From contig CM053243.1 of the NCBI GenBank assembly GCA_028583405.1, forward strand, positions 22,842,867 to 22,906,866: 64,000 nucleotides of DNA, written 5' to 3'. Below the pieces are notes generated by a model. That model was not told the DNA's origin and searched no databases. It worked only from the letters and a program-made list of their open reading frames with translations. Shown one piece after another: positions 1 to 14,882 of the stretch; positions within the stretch are counted from its first letter, which is position 1, and the number at the start of each line of letters is the position of its first letter. The stretch comes from Pogonophryne albipinna. Its lineage: Eukaryota > Chordata > Actinopteri > Perciformes > Artedidraconidae. The translations under genes and the position numbers were made by a program.

Positions 1-3000
1 AACTACTTTATTGATCTGTCCAGAGGTGCAGAGCTAGACTGAAAACTAAATAAATAGAACTGTTTTATGCCTACTGAGCTTTTACACAAGTGCAAGTGCA
101 GAAAGTGCATTATAGAAGAATAGAAAAGTATGTAATTCTTCCAAAAGTAGTTCTGTAAAATGTGCTGTTAGTGAAGAAAAATAAATGGCCAAGTAGCCTG
201 CGACAAATGACCTTAAATAAAACATTGCTTTATAGGGATTTGTGTTCCAAGTTTCCACGCTGAATGGATGAAAGATTAATCTTGGCCTTGCATGTATGGA
301 ACATATGGAAAAACACAATAATTAATGTCACAACATGAGGTAGGGCTAGTGACAGGCGGGGGGACACTGGGGAACACAGCCTTGCTCTGTCTGTGTGTTT
401 GGACTGTAAAACCAGATGGAGTTTGTTGCTGAATGTGCGGTAGTCACGGGGCAGAAAAGGGCTCCCTCAAGTCCACATACTTCCAAGTATGTTACAAGTG
501 TGTTGCACAGTACTTCATACACTTTCATGAATAAACTAACATGCCTTGTTAGTACATTAAAAGTAACTTACTATTCAATTTTCCAAACAAGGATATTGAC
601 TAAAATGTTTTTCAAACACTCTTCTTAGTGAAAACAACTTTCTGAGACTGTACTGTACCATCTTACAGTGTATTGTTGAAATGTTCAATACGCAAATAAA
701 CTTTTTTATTTTCAATTCATACCAGCAAACAATCTGATCCTTATACTTTTTCAGTACCGAGAGACAGCCAGCAAAAGTCATACTTGGATGTATCTCCTCA
801 GCACTAAATGTAAATTATGTCATTTCATCTGGGATATCAGCTTTTATTACTATTATTATTTTAAAATATGGAGCCGAATATTCAAGATTCATAGAAGCAA
901 GACAGAGTGTGTATGTGCAATGAAGGGGAAATAAATGCATTGAGTTTGAATAGCTGTGATTTGCAGTAATGAGCGCCATGCATTAAAGTTTAATTTACGG
1001 CAACTAATGTCAGAGAAAGGCAAATCAAATTCTAAGGAGCTTCAAGGTGGCAACAAATAGTGGAGGTTAGTTGAGCTGTCAATGAACAGCTGGCAAGTTG
1101 CTGAGCAGATTATAACATTTTCACAAGTGCGTTTTTTTATTTGACTGTTAAAGTAAAGTTGAAGAATAAAATAAAGAAATATATTCTAGAAAACAGACAG
1201 AAAGAAATGATGCTCCTATGTAGCTTCCACTCTCCCGCTGTACTACAAACCCATCCCCCCTTTAAGAGTTACCCTCAAGTTCATCTATGTATGGGCTGAG
1301 TGCCCGGGATATTTCTATTGCCAAGATGATCTTGAGGAGTCTGAGAATGAAGTGGAACAGATGTGAGCGGGGCACTTGGGCAGCGTCCTCCCTTCTCCTC
1401 GTAAATACAGCCGCATTGTTGTGCTGGAACTGCTCTTCCTTTGTCTTAGCACTGCTAAGTACTGGATAATGTCATTTCACACCATCTGCCCCCAGGCTTC
1501 ATTAAAGATACATGAATGGGCTATCTTATGAGGAACAGGTGCTATTGTTTGTCCCTCAAGACCCAGCACTAAGGATCTGACTCGGAATACTTGAAGAGGA
1601 GCATCTGTAGTGATCAGTCAGACAGACTTGGCGGAGGCCCCCGTCTCTGCCAGCAAGCACTCCAGCAGAGGTTTCTGGGGGAACTCAGCCGCCTTGCAAC
1701 ATGTATCATCAATTCAGATGACCTGATGAAGTCTGTTTCAGGCCAGCACGCAATCTGTTTCCCTCTCAACGAGACACTGGCATTTGATAAATAGAACCAA
1801 CTTGCAGTTCTACTGCGTGTAGGATAGCGTATAGATACAAATAGTGTCAGAGTTATTGGTTTATCTGCTTCTCCTTAGAGAAATTACAGACAACGTATTT
1901 ATATAATTATTTTCTTTATTCTGTTTAGTCCCACTTTTATTTTAAGATTTGACAAGTTACTTTTGACAAAATTCTAACGTTATTGAGTGTGTGTTGTACA
2001 AATCACCCAAGTTAAACAAGAAAGCAGACTGCTGACTGCTCAACTGAAGCCCATCCCGGGGTGAGACTGGCTCATCTGTGATGCATAAATACACAAAGTG
2101 TAAAAGACAGGGTTGACTTGAAAGAGCTCCCTTTATTTCTTGTAGCACTTATGTGTGCAATACACACGCACAATATGATACACTCTCGAGTTCACCAGTA
2201 AAACTACATTAACCGATCAATGCAATTTTGCTAATACACAATTAATTTTGTCATCACTTTTCTGGTGAAATAAATATAAGCTGTCTGATTTAAAAAACAT
2301 TTTATATTTGTGCTTGTATCAAATGGACTTTTATTAAGCTCAGTTATGCTATAACGTAAACGTACTTGTGTGGATAACATTTTTAGTGGTGTTTTTCTTT
2401 ATCGAAACAAGCATTCACCTACAACACAAAAGCTAGCAGCTCCAAAACGCTCAGTGCTAATGGAGATGTACAGCGCATTACAGCACTGACTTGGGCCCCT
2501 GTCAACACCCATGTTCCTCACTGTCTGTTATAGCCTCTACAGAGCACCCAGGAGGGATGAAGCCCCCCTGCTGGGTTTCCTTCTGAACCCCCTTGCACCT
2601 CCATGCACTGATCCACACTATTTTTTGCTCCCAATGCACCACAATGCGCTATGTGAAGGAAACTGGGCTAGTTTTTGTTTTTACTGCCGAGTCAGTCAGT
2701 ATTAACAAGATTAAAAGACAAAAGGGGCAAAAAAAGACAAACACCTACCTCGTTCACACTGTGTTTCATGGTTATTAGCTTGAAAGGACCTGTGAGATCC
2801 TGGGACTAACATCCTCATTAATTGCTACTTGACACCCTTTAACACACCTCTCACACACATATGATTATCTTGGATATAATCTGCACTCATTTGCCTTGAG
2901 TAGACTTGTAAAAAGTAAAAATTATAAAAAAGGATTTTAGAAAGATTATAATAAAGTGACTTTACCTATTAGGAAAATATCATAATCACCAGTAATCATT

Positions 3001-6000
3001 TAGAAGAGGACTCACGTTTCACTGACATCTCATTTTAATAAAATTACTTCCACACTTTAGTATCTGTCAGTTCTTCAGCTCCGTCGCTAACCTTCTCTTT
3101 CACATTTTCTATAGGAGGGGATCTTTAATTTCACCCAGGGAGGTTAGACTCCAGCTGTTGCTGTGAGAACTGATAGTTCACACTTTGTTCCCCCCTGCTC
3201 TTCGCTGAGCTGCGAGTAGAAATCACCTTTTGTGATCCATTTAAAGGGAAAGTGATCTTTAGGAAGCTGGCAAGTCTGGCTACATCCCAACAGCAGCACA
3301 CACAGTAAAACTGACACTAGACAGCAGGATATGTTTAACACCCGCCACTGTGTACACAGCCCACTGGGTGTACACTGTACTGGAGCCTAACCAGGAGGAA
3401 AATCACTCAGTGGAAGCACTTCTGGGCTGCTGAATCCTCTGTGTTGCTTCAGGTTTTTTTCCCCCATGAAACAATCAACGTTTTTTAAGCACATATTAGT
3501 CCTTTACTACAGGTCACTTATTTGCCAGTTATACAACCGCACAGTTACATCGCAGACACACACATTGATCGCACAGAGATGAGATGGTGTTTGGATTTGT
3601 CTGTAGCTAATGGTAATCAGACAAATAGATCAATAGATTTGAAGCAGACTTTGATGCTCGAGACTACAGGTCTTCATTTTACCACCCACTAGACCGAAGC
3701 ACATTATTCTTGCTTGTCTACTCTGAAAATAGGCATACTGAAATGGGGAGAGCTGATACACTGGAGAGGTTCAGGCCACTAACAAAGGGCCCTTGTCCCA
3801 GTTAGATCTCTAACCTTTCTCCTCACTTCCTTCCTGAAATCGTTGGACAGCACCCTTCTCTGCAAAAGTCAAAGATAGACAGCTAAAGCTAACAGTGTAG
3901 AAGCACGAGTAAAAAAAAAAAAAGAAGCTCCATAATATTTCCTGTGAATTGTTGGGTTACAGCTCTAAGTCTGACTGCAGGCACTGTTTGCTCAGGTTTG
4001 AGCGTAACACTGCACATCAGTCATGCCTCTGTATGTGTTACACTGAGTGTTGTTCAGGATAAAGTGTAGCAAATCCAGACACTTGAGTGAGGTCAGACCA
4101 TCCAGAGGGAATAACCAATAGATTACTTCTTGTTCCACTAATTCCTTACACAGTAAAACAAGCCTTCTTGGAAAACAGCCATTTCAATATGTCTATATTA
4201 AGTCGATGGGAGCTTGAAAGCACGGTAGTCCAACCCTCTGACCCTCCTTACACACCCCACCCCAAATCCTTCCACTCCAGCTTTCCTCCATCTTATCGCT
4301 CTTTCTTGATGAAGCTGCGTGCTACTGTTTACTTAATACATTGACTACTATTAACAGGGTTTCTGCTCACTGCTTTTATTTCATGTAGTGTCAGCATTTC
4401 ATGTTGTGGGAAGAATAATAAGAGCTTGACTTCTAGTATGACGCAAAATGGTAAAAAGGCAGACGAAAATATAGTTATAAAAGATAACAACTCTGTGCTT
4501 GTGCAAGAACATTTAAATGATGCATTGATACAAAAAGTAAGATAAAGATGCAAAAATGCATTTCATGAAATTTGGTTGTTGTCCTATAAAAGATTATTCT
4601 AATTCTTTAAATTAAATATATCCGTCTAAAATAAAACTAGAGTTGTATAAGAAATAAATATCAAAGTGAAGTCTTAGTTAGGCTTCTTTTTAAAGGCATG
4701 TTAATGGGGGAATTTTTTTTTCATATTACAGTCTTTATTTATTTTCATTCGTCGTTCAATAGTAAACCAAAAGCACACCTTTATATATTAGATTTAATCA
4801 AACAAAATTACACTGTATGTCAAATCATTGTGTGCACGCACCAACACTATGCATACGATCCTTAACACACAAATTGATTTAAAAAGGAAATTCAGTGTTA
4901 TATTCCTTAAGAATACCAGCCTATTTGGGGGTTCAGGGTACATGGAGGTAAGAAGGATTTCTTTCTTTTTTTCAAGGTCTTGCCGTAAAATTAAGGTTCT
5001 CAGAAACTGGTCAAATCCACAGGACTCACTCAAACAGCATGTGTAATGACAAGAAAGAAGAGAACAGACATAAACAAACGTACAAGTGGTTTGGGGCCGG
5101 CATCATTACCCTGCATATACATCCTCGCTGTATGGTAATGGAAATAAGTGAAACGCCTAGGACCCTCATTGCAGGGGGGGAGTGTGAGATACGAAAGAAC
5201 ATTTGACACGGGCTAGCCAGCTACAACCATGCGATGTGAACAGGGAAGGGGGAGCAGAAAAAGATGGATTTAAGTATGTCAGGCTTAGGAAATAATGTGG
5301 TATTTAAGGTCTGAAAAATCACATGTCAACACTTTGGAGCAAGCAGAGAAACATAAATTCTCTGTCGGTCTACTTTTTAGGGTTTTGGGTTGTATCAAAT
5401 AATCGTGAAAATATATATACATGTATTTCCTTTAGATTTGGCATTGCTTTGTTATATTTCAATGTGGTTCTTTATTCAGTGTTTATTTCAAATTAAATGG
5501 AAAAAAACCTCTTTTGCACTTTAGAAACATTATTTTGTCCTTCTGTGACACAGAAGACCACCCCTGCTCTGTGTAATGGTATCGTCCACACCCCTCTGTC
5601 CCGTCCTCATAGATTGAGACTCTGACTACTTCCCAGCTGCTGGGGCCACACATAACAACAGAGCCCGTTCTGCTGTTCAGCAGAGAGCAGGCCTGTCGGG
5701 AGGGGCAACTTTATTGGAGAAACAAGTGCATTGAGACTCAAATATAATCACTATCTCAAATATCATCTCCTAAAGCTGATCAAAAGATCAAACAGGAGAG
5801 GTTAAATGATGGTCTAAAACATATTTATTTTCAGATTGAATTCAATTCTAGATATGTCAAAAGAAATTAGGGAAATTAAAAAAGAGAAAAAAAGGTATTT
5901 TAGAGAACTGAGTTATGGAGAAACAAAATGATACAGTTCTGTTTCTATAAAAAAAAAACTGCAGAACAAAATAGCTCATTCATTGTGTTCTGTTAGGGAA

Positions 6001-9000
6001 TGCTTGGATTCTCCCCCACCCCAAAAACAAAAAGCTCCTTTTTTGCGCTGGCCCATGGGCTGAATGCTTTACTTTGCCACCCCAGTCCTAAGAAAACACG
6101 CGCCCCTTTCTCCATGCCGGCTGGCTGTACACAGTAGAGCCTATTAATTCAGATCCTTCTCCCTATGAGTGTGCCCATGCACTGCTGAGGACGATGGCAA
6201 CGCACAGCCAACGCAAAGACAAAACAGTTTGCACAACATTAGCAGAGAAAACACAGTTCATGCAGGGAGCGAGAGGAAACTAAATCAACATTACACTGGA
6301 GGATGTGTTCTCCCTCAACTGATATTTTCCTTACGGGGCTCGGGGTACAATGGAGGTTAAGTGTAGGCGCTCAGCTTTTACTCAGGGACGGCTTGTGGAG
6401 CTCTGAGCAGGTGCCTTATATTGATGTTTAGACCGAATATAAACATGCTTTATTCATCACGTAAAGAAAAGATGTTCCGTTATTGGGATTGTTTAGCCCT
6501 GTGGTTCATTTAAAAAGCAAATTTACACTCACATAATCTTCTCTTTTATTTTGGTCATTCTTGTCAATTGTGAAAATTGGTAGAGGGCTGTGAGTTTGTG
6601 TCATAAATGAACCCTTCCCATGGCTGCTTTACAAACCCCTCAGGTGACTAATTTTGAGTAGACCCTCAGGTGTGATTTCACACATTACAGCCGCTCATGT
6701 GGCACCTCTCAGATGGGGCCTCTTAATTATCGCTGCTTAAACTTCTGAGGTGTCTGAATACAAAGGCCAATTACACAAAGCTTGGCTTTATTGTGTTATT
6801 TACATCAATAATGAATCTATGTTTGTCTATATTCCTACCTCAAAGACAACATAGAGTACAAGCATATGTTTCATTTGACTGCTTCTAAATAGACTCAGTA
6901 ACTGTGCTCAGTTGCTGTACAATAAAGTTACACAATATAAATTATTTTTTAATTTCTGTTTTTACAAAATCTAATCATCTTTTTTATTTTAAAGCAATAC
7001 AATTCAGCAGCCCTTCATTACCATAATTTAAAAGCTACACACATGTCTAAGTAAATACAGGGTGCATTCCAGGAGATAACATAATGGCCTAATTGGAAAA
7101 GAAACCTGCATATGCCAGAACACTCAAACATCATCTACTGTTTATATTCCTTAAGCAATACTTAGTTTTCACAGACAAGTGGCATTACAGAGCGACTGTT
7201 CATCCACTTAGCTTCATTTGCACACCATCACTGCCATTGCTGAGGTTGTATCTATTACACCTTTTTGTGCATCATTAACTTTTAACAAGGCCGCAATGGC
7301 TTTATTGTTTAAATTGCACATGACTTTGTTTAACGTCAGCATTTCCTCTGCTTACTGACAAGTAGTCACATTTCATAACTAATTAAATTGATCCCTCTCT
7401 CCCCGCAAATAGAGTCCACTAAATGGAATTATTTGTATCCAAGTGTCAATATATTAAATCACAGGGGCTAATGAGTCGGGTCACTGCTTTCTTTTATCTT
7501 CAGTCTTGCATGTGCACATCTTCATCAGCTAACAGTCTCCTTAAATGGAGGATGAACCTGCTGGACTGAGCCTCCCTGGGCGAGAGCCAAGCCCGTCTGA
7601 CTAGGCTGTTAATGCCCCCACATAATCCTACTAGCAGGCTAACACAGGGCTTATCAACACACGGGAAAGCACTGGCAGCGCATCATCTACACAGGCGTGT
7701 GCACACACAGCAGCACACTTAACACACTCACACATGATCATTTCCCTCCTCTATTATTCTCTTATTATCATGCTAACTGTCTCAATCTAGCTGTGCTAAT
7801 TGGGGGACTTACACATTCTCTTTAACAATGTCTATTTTTGAGTTTTTTTTTTTGCCAGTGCATTAATAAGAGTCTCGCACAGAGATAATCATTTGTGCCG
7901 GGGAGACAACAAAAGCATCTGAGAATACACAAATTAGCGCTATTATCTTTGTGGAATTACCAAACAGCCTGTGTTTATTTAAACTCATCTGCTTGATTTA
8001 AAATATTTACCATAATGTTGTAGTTTTGGAGTCTTTGCTTCTCTAAATTGGAAACCAAATAGACTCACTGCTTTGAATTACCACATTGGATTGAATAGCA
8101 TGCATATTCTCTTTTTAGTAACAAAGGCGTTATTGCAAACCAGTACTACTTAAAAAACAATTTATCCTACATCAATACAGATGTCTACTGTTCATGCTGG
8201 GAGATGTGAAACTATGTGTTTAGCACAATAAAGTACATAGACATTTGTAATGCTTAGGTAATAAGCTCTTCATAGAAATGGTGACACAGTCTCTGTTCAA
8301 AGGCATAATGATAGAAACATCGGGCTGTGTAGGGCTTGTGGAAAGTATAAACACAATTTGACTCAGACCAATTATTAGAGGGCAACTGCTTTTCAGTGAC
8401 AAATACCTTACATTGACTTCATGATTCCTGTTACAATGAGACTGTGACCCCAACGTCCTTAGCACACACACTGCAATAGCATCACACATCAACAAGGATG
8501 TGAAAGTCCTTGAAGAGCACAGCTACAGCGAGGCTGGATTTGACTCAAAATCTGTTGAATAAATTGACGATGGTTGCTGGTCAGGCTAAATGTTCACTCG
8601 CATTCAGCTTAAACAATTTTCACCACCATCTGCTTTACAAGTCAATATTTACCAAGCTACTACAGATGTTTCCTTAACATGTGGAAACATTGTTTCAGGC
8701 ATGGTTGAGGAACCAAAATAAATACATTGTCACAATTTATAGGTCAACTCGATTTGGAGCAAACTGAAGCAATAACAATCATAGTCCCACCCCTGTGTAT
8801 TCTCAGGTTCCTTTTTTAAAAGAGGGAAATGGGAAATACATGTGCAACTGACTTCAAAACATTTCTGTTCAGGTTTTTTTGTTATCTTCTAGAAATGTAT
8901 AAACTGCAAACAACAGCATGAAAGATCATTTTGTCCTTAGTAAAACAAAAGTGGTGTTAAAGAAAATATGTGCCTCTTCTCTTTTAAAGAATGACTGTAG

Positions 9001-9372
9001 ATCCTTGTTCTATCAGACTACATGTCTGTGTATTTGTTGTCCTCAGGTTCATCTCAAAAATATACGCCTCAACCTCCAGACTGTCCACCTTTAAATTATG
9101 GGCTGCTAAATGCTGGTGTAATTGAGTTTCATCTTTAATCTCGGGACCTTTAGCATCTAAGCATTGAACGCCTGCAGGCCCCCCACTGTTTCTTTACACC
9201 ATTAAAGACACATGTGAGAAATCCTCCAAGACTTTGAAGTGTGCAGTGGACAACAATATATTGGCCTTTTACTCCTTTTATCTCTGGCTTCTCTTTAAAA
9301 TGGAAGAGAGACAAACATTCTGCATGTGTGTTTTTGTATAATTGCACACACAAGGTTAAAGGTAGGAGGCAT

Positions 9373-9521
<149 letters not shown>

Positions 9522-11741
9522 GTATCTCTATCAGAATACAGTAAAAAAACATATCATTAAGGTTTTAAAAGCAGGTTTGTAATCAACATGGTAGACGATG
9601 GCCTCGAAATAAATGTATAATCTCTCAAATCTCACAGTGTATTCACCCAATGACGATATCATGACAGTGTGATATTTTCAATGGATAGTTTATTTAAATG
9701 AAATGAAAAGTGTCCCACTGTTTGATCTGGGGAGCTCTGTTTTCTTCAGCCTGTTTCTGAAGATAAAGTTCATCCTGACCTTTCTGCCAATATTCATTCT
9801 CTTGATGTGTGTATCAATGCGCGGCTCCCTGTGTGCCTGTGTGTGATCGCCTCTGTGAATGTGTATGAGTATCTGCGTGTGAGTGTAAGCTAGGGGTTGT
9901 ATCTTAACAGACCCATCCTTGAGGAATGCTTGAACCTGGGTTATACCATTAATTGCCGCAAGGCTATGGACAGATCTGTCACTTCGGAGCTCCAAATGTT
10001 TTTCATTTTTTGTATAGAAAGACTTTAATTGACTGTTATGTGGTTACCACGATACCGTATTTCTGCTCCCATATTAGTAATATGCATATTTGTCCTTAAT
10101 GTAGCAAGGAAATCCATATGAAAGAACATGCCAGTCAACTGAGACAGCACCCTGATGAACAACATGATGCTGTTTATCTTTTCATCTGCAGCCACTGCTC
10201 ATCCATTAGGAGCATGAGAAAGCGGCTGTGATTATGAAACGGAAAGCCTTGAAGAGGAGACTTAAATAATGCCCAGTGTGCCTGAGTGAAAGACTGACCA
10301 CAGTGTGCTCATTATTTCTATTTTTGTAATTTCAATGTGCCTACACAAAGACTCAGAGAGATAAGTAACTTGTGAGATAAACTAGTTCTCTACTAATATA
10401 AATGTTTAAATGTCACATGTGTCTTGGTGGGGTTTCACATGTTCAACTAAATCAAGAGTTAATCTCATCCTGGGATTGAATTAGTGCCAAGACGATTTCA
10501 ACTCAGAGGATGGACTGAAGGAATACAAACAAGCCGAGGGAAAAACACACAAAGCCTTGAGCTTAAACTTTTGATAAGCCCCTAACACTGCAATCAAAAC
10601 ATCTGCTATCTTAAAACAAGTGACATTGTAATCCCGAAGGACAAAGTCTAAATCTCTATCCCTCTCTTGTAGGAATGATGGGGAAGGATAAAAAGAGAGA
10701 TGGCTATTCAAAAGAGAAACATGATTAAACACCAAGCTGCCTTGCTCCAAACCTCACTAACTAAATCTCTATAACTTCATACTTCTGACAAATCCCCTTC
10801 AATACACATGCAAAAACTCTTAAAAAAACACATAGCGTGCCAACAAAAGTCTCCCCTCGCAGCCCCCATGGTTTTATTGTTGGGACGGTTTACAATGTCC
10901 ACTGATGTGATCAGTTACATCATCAATACAAGGCCTTAACTTAACTCTCTCCTTGTTTTCTCCCTGAAGCCAAAACAGAAGGTCTTTGATGGCCACTGGG
11001 GTCTTCAATAAAGTTTAGTGCTCTCCATTCTACAGTAATAGCAGAGTAACTCAATCCCCCAACACTGCTTACCACTTTGCTAAAAGTCTCTGACATAAAG
11101 GCTGGAGGCTTGTTTACAGAACTAATTAAGTCAAAGCTGTTATATATTAAGACGGCCAGGGCATTTTTAAGAGGCAGCAGTAATGAAAACAGAGTGGCAA
11201 AAATGCTTCACTAACCCCTGACTCTATTTTATCTACTCTCTTTCCTACTTCACTTAGAGAGAAGTGACTATCATCACGCTGGATATTTGCAGGAACTAGG
11301 TTAGGGAGAAAGAACATCTTCTGATTTATAGGACATGCAGATAAACAATGTTGCAAAGCATCACAATTATTTGAAGTATTGAGATTGATGCATGTTTGTT
11401 CCCGGCTGGTATTCAGTCTTTGTGCAGCCTGCAGAGGCTGATGGGAGGTGGAACAGATGGTCTGACCATGGGAGTCTTTTGTTTAATTGTTGATGTGATT
11501 TATTTTTTCAGGAAAGATCAGTGGCCCATTGGTCAAGGGAGAGTCTGGCTAACTAGGCTCTGCATGGAAGGACTTTACTTGTATCTCTGTTCAAGTGTTT
11601 GAAATGGATATTTAAAAGTGCGTTCCCTTACACTCTCAAGCACCCCACCCTCTCTCAAAACTATGTATCAAGTGGAATCTTCAGGTATCATTTGCCTTTA
11701 ACTTCATGATGAAAGCAAGGGCCTTTAAAAGTGAGATGCAT

Positions 11742-11786
11742 TAAGGGCTATGCCCTTATGCTCAATGAGCATGAGTGAAGGGCCCT
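11742..11786. repeat. Cluster of three adjacent short palindromes
   Basis: taagggc-tat-gccctta (11742-11758), atgctca-a-tgagcat (11758-11772) and agggccct (11779-11786) follow one another within 45 bp. Each is perfect. The function is unknown. Confidence 0.8.
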
Positions 11787-13028
11787 CTATGGTATGAGTA
11801 ATACTAGCTCCTCAGTAGTGTATACGGTACTTCAATTTTAGAGTGTTTTCTAGACAGAATGTCATGCTCTGTGCTTCTCCTTAGTGGAATTATTTTTCTA
11901 ATAGACTGTCCACTGTTGAAGTGAGAGGTCCAGGCGTGTGGATTCACAAGATCATGTTGACAGTACGGCCTTTCTCTTGCAAAGAGCTCTTGAAAGAGTC
12001 ATTTTGATTTCCTGCCAGTAAATCCAGTTGTTGTGCTCAAACTGATGTTTGAAATTAGAAGTGTATCATAAAAACAATCTGTTTGTGATGCCCCATAGGA
12101 ACTGTCATAAAGGAAAAAAGAAATAGTATCTCCTGTGAGGAATGCTTAAAGATGCTGAATGAGCAATGTGTTGCTAGTAAAAGTTTGAAGATGTTGATAA
12201 ACAAAAAAGGGAAAATGAAAGGACAAGTCAGGGAGTTGTCAGTGAGAAGAACAAGCAGGGGAGGAGGAGGTGAATGGAGAAGGATGAGCCTGACACTAAG
12301 CACACCCAGCAGGATAACGTTAGCTTCACGCAGGCAGCCAGGCTCACAGCCTTGACCGCTGCCAGGATAACCCTGTACCGTCTGACCATGGCCAGCTACA
12401 GGCTGCATGGGTGGTCTCTCATTACAACGCTATGCACTGTATCACATAGGGTGCACACAAAAACACACACCCTAATGAGAATGATAATGTCTGTGAGATG
12501 CTTGAATTAATACACAAATGAAGGACCTTTAGGAAGTAAAAAAGCTGTACATCATAATGATAATGTACATTTCAGAAGCCCAGTGCTGTGAAAGCAGGAC
12601 ACGTCGCCCTGCTGCGACTGACTTGCTTCAGAGGCATTTACCAGCCTCTTTCATGTCCCCCACCTCCAGGCTCTCCTCCAACAGGACTCATTAGCTGTTG
12701 TTTCCCCCCTCCTCCCTCACCTTTTTTTTTTGTTCATTAAGATGTGCTAATTATTCTCCTCCATATTTTAAAGCCCTCCCGATTACCAACAGGCAATTAA
12801 CATTTGATGAGTGATGAATGTTAGTGTGACACAAGAATTACAGATAAAAAGACAAGACGTTTCAGAAAAGATGAGAAGGAGAGGCTTACAGTATTTTGCA
12901 ATGATATTTACTTCAATGTCTAATCTTATTGATCTGTGCTTTTAAATCCAGACATGTGGTGCATGGTGACAGTGGTGGTGCGAAGAAGTGCGAGGTGTAA
13001 GAAGGCCAACAGAAACACTTTCACTGAC

Positions 13029-13097
13029 CTGGATCTGTTGCTGGAGGAGGTTGATTTTGTGCTGCTGCTGCAGAAGCTGCTGCTGTTGTCTTGCAAT
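13029..13097 (-). CDS. sox6: sox6 coding exon 5: Q-box continuation (codons 237-259)
   Basis: This 69-nt exon of 23 codons encodes IARQQQQLLQQQ followed by HKINLLQQQIQ, a segment virtually identical across SoxD proteins. The acceptor is ccaaatag at 13098 and the donor is CAG|gtcagt at 13029/13028. Entry and exit are both phase 0, so skipping it would keep the frame but shorten the coiled coil by about three heptads. The glutamines are encoded by mixed CAG/CAA codons, with no pure run above three or four, so it is not an expandable repeat of note. In other vertebrates the next exon starts with a VQG-type sequence and a proline-rich segment. I did not find it between here and position 1. Confidence 0.95.
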
Positions 13098-14709
13098 CTA
13101 TTTGGAAACAGAAGTAAAGAAAAAAATTAAATGAATGAGAAAATCAAGAACAAAAAATCTCCTTTTTTGTATAACATTAAATACGATAGAAACTGTGCTG
13201 CAACGGCAGGTACAACATGAGACAAACTGCTACATTTTAGTACGTGTATTCAGACTATTTTAAATGAATGGTTACACTGAAAATAATGGATACTAGAATG
13301 TAGCAGATTAATAATGGAGGATAATATAACGTTTATTTTCTTTGACAACTATTCTGACAAAAAAACATTCCTAATGAACTGAGTTGAACTGCACAGTCGA
13401 AATTAGTGGTGAAAATAATAAATGATTTAGAGGAAAGGCGAATGTGGTTATGATGTACGGGTGACGGAGGTCCCTGCCGCCCCTGAGTGACGAGCGGCCA
13501 CACCGCAATCCTTCTAATCCCAGTAGTCCCCCTTTCTACATGCCCACTTCATTGAGCATGACAACCTAGTTTTAAGTGTCATTTAATTTTCATTTTTAAA
13601 TATAATTACAAAGTGTTCACTGTAAGATATCGGTCGTCTGCAAATGTGTCAAGATTAATTTGTGCTGGCTTCCTCACAAGTGTCAACAGTTAATTACTGT
13701 GTTGTATCTTGATGGCTTGATGACATACTGGCTCTCAGCGGGCTCCCTCTCTCCCCCTATCACTCTATCTCTCTCTTCCATATTATTAATGTTTTTCCAT
13801 TTTGAAATAAGATCAAATAATAAAATGTCTTATATCACTGTTCATTTATGCTGCAATGTCCACAAAGTCTACCAGTTGAGTGTAGTTTGCAAATGAACAT
13901 CATCGATCGAAAAATAAATCAATACTGTTAATGTATTATTAGTGTACTATGACCAAATGCATCACTCCAAGGTATATGGTCTATCTTTTCATTTACCACG
14001 GGAAGGTCTGAGAGTGTGCTGAGAAAACTCTGAGTGAACTCCTTGCTGATAATTGACTCATAGCCATTAGGGTGGCTGGTGATAATAAAAGTGTCGCCCG
14101 TGTGGATAGTTTGTGTCCTTATTTCTTCCCAGACATTAACACACTTCATGGCCTCTGCTAATTTGCTGATTTGTACAATATGGCTCATTGGCCTGATTTG
14201 TGCTGCAAATCTAATGCCAGGCGTGTTCTAATAGGATTCGATTTATAAGATATAGAGGACTTCCATGTTTAATATAACGTTAAATTTGCACATTCCCTCG
14301 CATTTGTTAGCACAAGTCATAATAACATTTTTCCGAGCATGCAGCATAAATGTGGGCGAAAGAGCATGACAGAAATATCTGAAGTTATGTAGAATATAAA
14401 ATGTGTTAAATCTAATATTCCAAATTCCTACCAAGGAGAAAGATTTTATTGGCATATTTCAGGCATGAAATGTAATAGAGTCAAGTGACAAGCTTTTTAA
14501 AATGATTTAACAGGGTTTATTATAGAGATGAAATGGGAAACAGAGTAAACAAATGAAAGGAGGAAGGGTGTGGAATGAATATTTTAAATAGTAATGAAGA
14601 AAGGAAGGGAAGAAAATATGTGCGAAATATGAATATGGTGAAAAGGAAAAGGCTAATAGCTGGAATGCAACGGGAGATACTCTGGAAAAGGTAAACAGTG
14701 AGCAGTTAC
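13098..14709 (-). other. sox6: sox6 intron between coding exons 4 and 5
   Basis: This 1612-bp intron has donor gtaact and acceptor aaatag, and joins phase 0 to phase 0. The sequence is AT-rich. I see no other gene or repeat array in it. Confidence 0.9.
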
Positions 14710-14882
14710 CTGTTCCTGCTGCTGACGAGCTAACTCCATTTGCTGCCTCTGTTTCTCCATCTGTGAGGCGGCAAACTTCTTCTGTTCGTCGTGGGCAGCC
14801 AGGAGCTGCTCTCGCAGGCTAATCAGCTGGGCGATCATTGTAGAGAGCTGGTGTTCCTTTTCTGCCAGGCTCTCTGGAGTTC
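14710..14882 (-). CDS. sox6: sox6 coding exon 4: leucine zipper and start of Q-box
   Basis: This exon encodes the end of Gly179 and residues 180-236, from [20 protein letters not shown] to [10 protein letters not shown] heptad zipper is visible, with Leu184, Leu191, Leu198 and Leu205 exactly seven residues apart. It is followed by the near-invariant [15 protein letters not shown] and then by the glutamine/basic run that opens the Q-box. This coiled coil mediates homo- and heterodimerisation of SoxD proteins, for example Sox5 with Sox6. The acceptor is tcactag at 14883 and the donor is CAG|gtaact at 14710/14709. The exon enters in phase 1 and leaves in phase 0, and is 173 nt long. Small differences from the usual vertebrate sequence (a His in AEKEHQ, a Phe in QKKF) look like ordinary substitutions. 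Confidence 0.97.

Noticed and set aside
12055..12408. Minus-strand open frame of 117 codons just downstream of exon 5, considered as the next sox6 exon
   Set aside because: It lacks the expected VQG start and the proline-rich and alanine-rich segments that follow the Q-box in SoxD proteins. The hydrophobic translation looks random.
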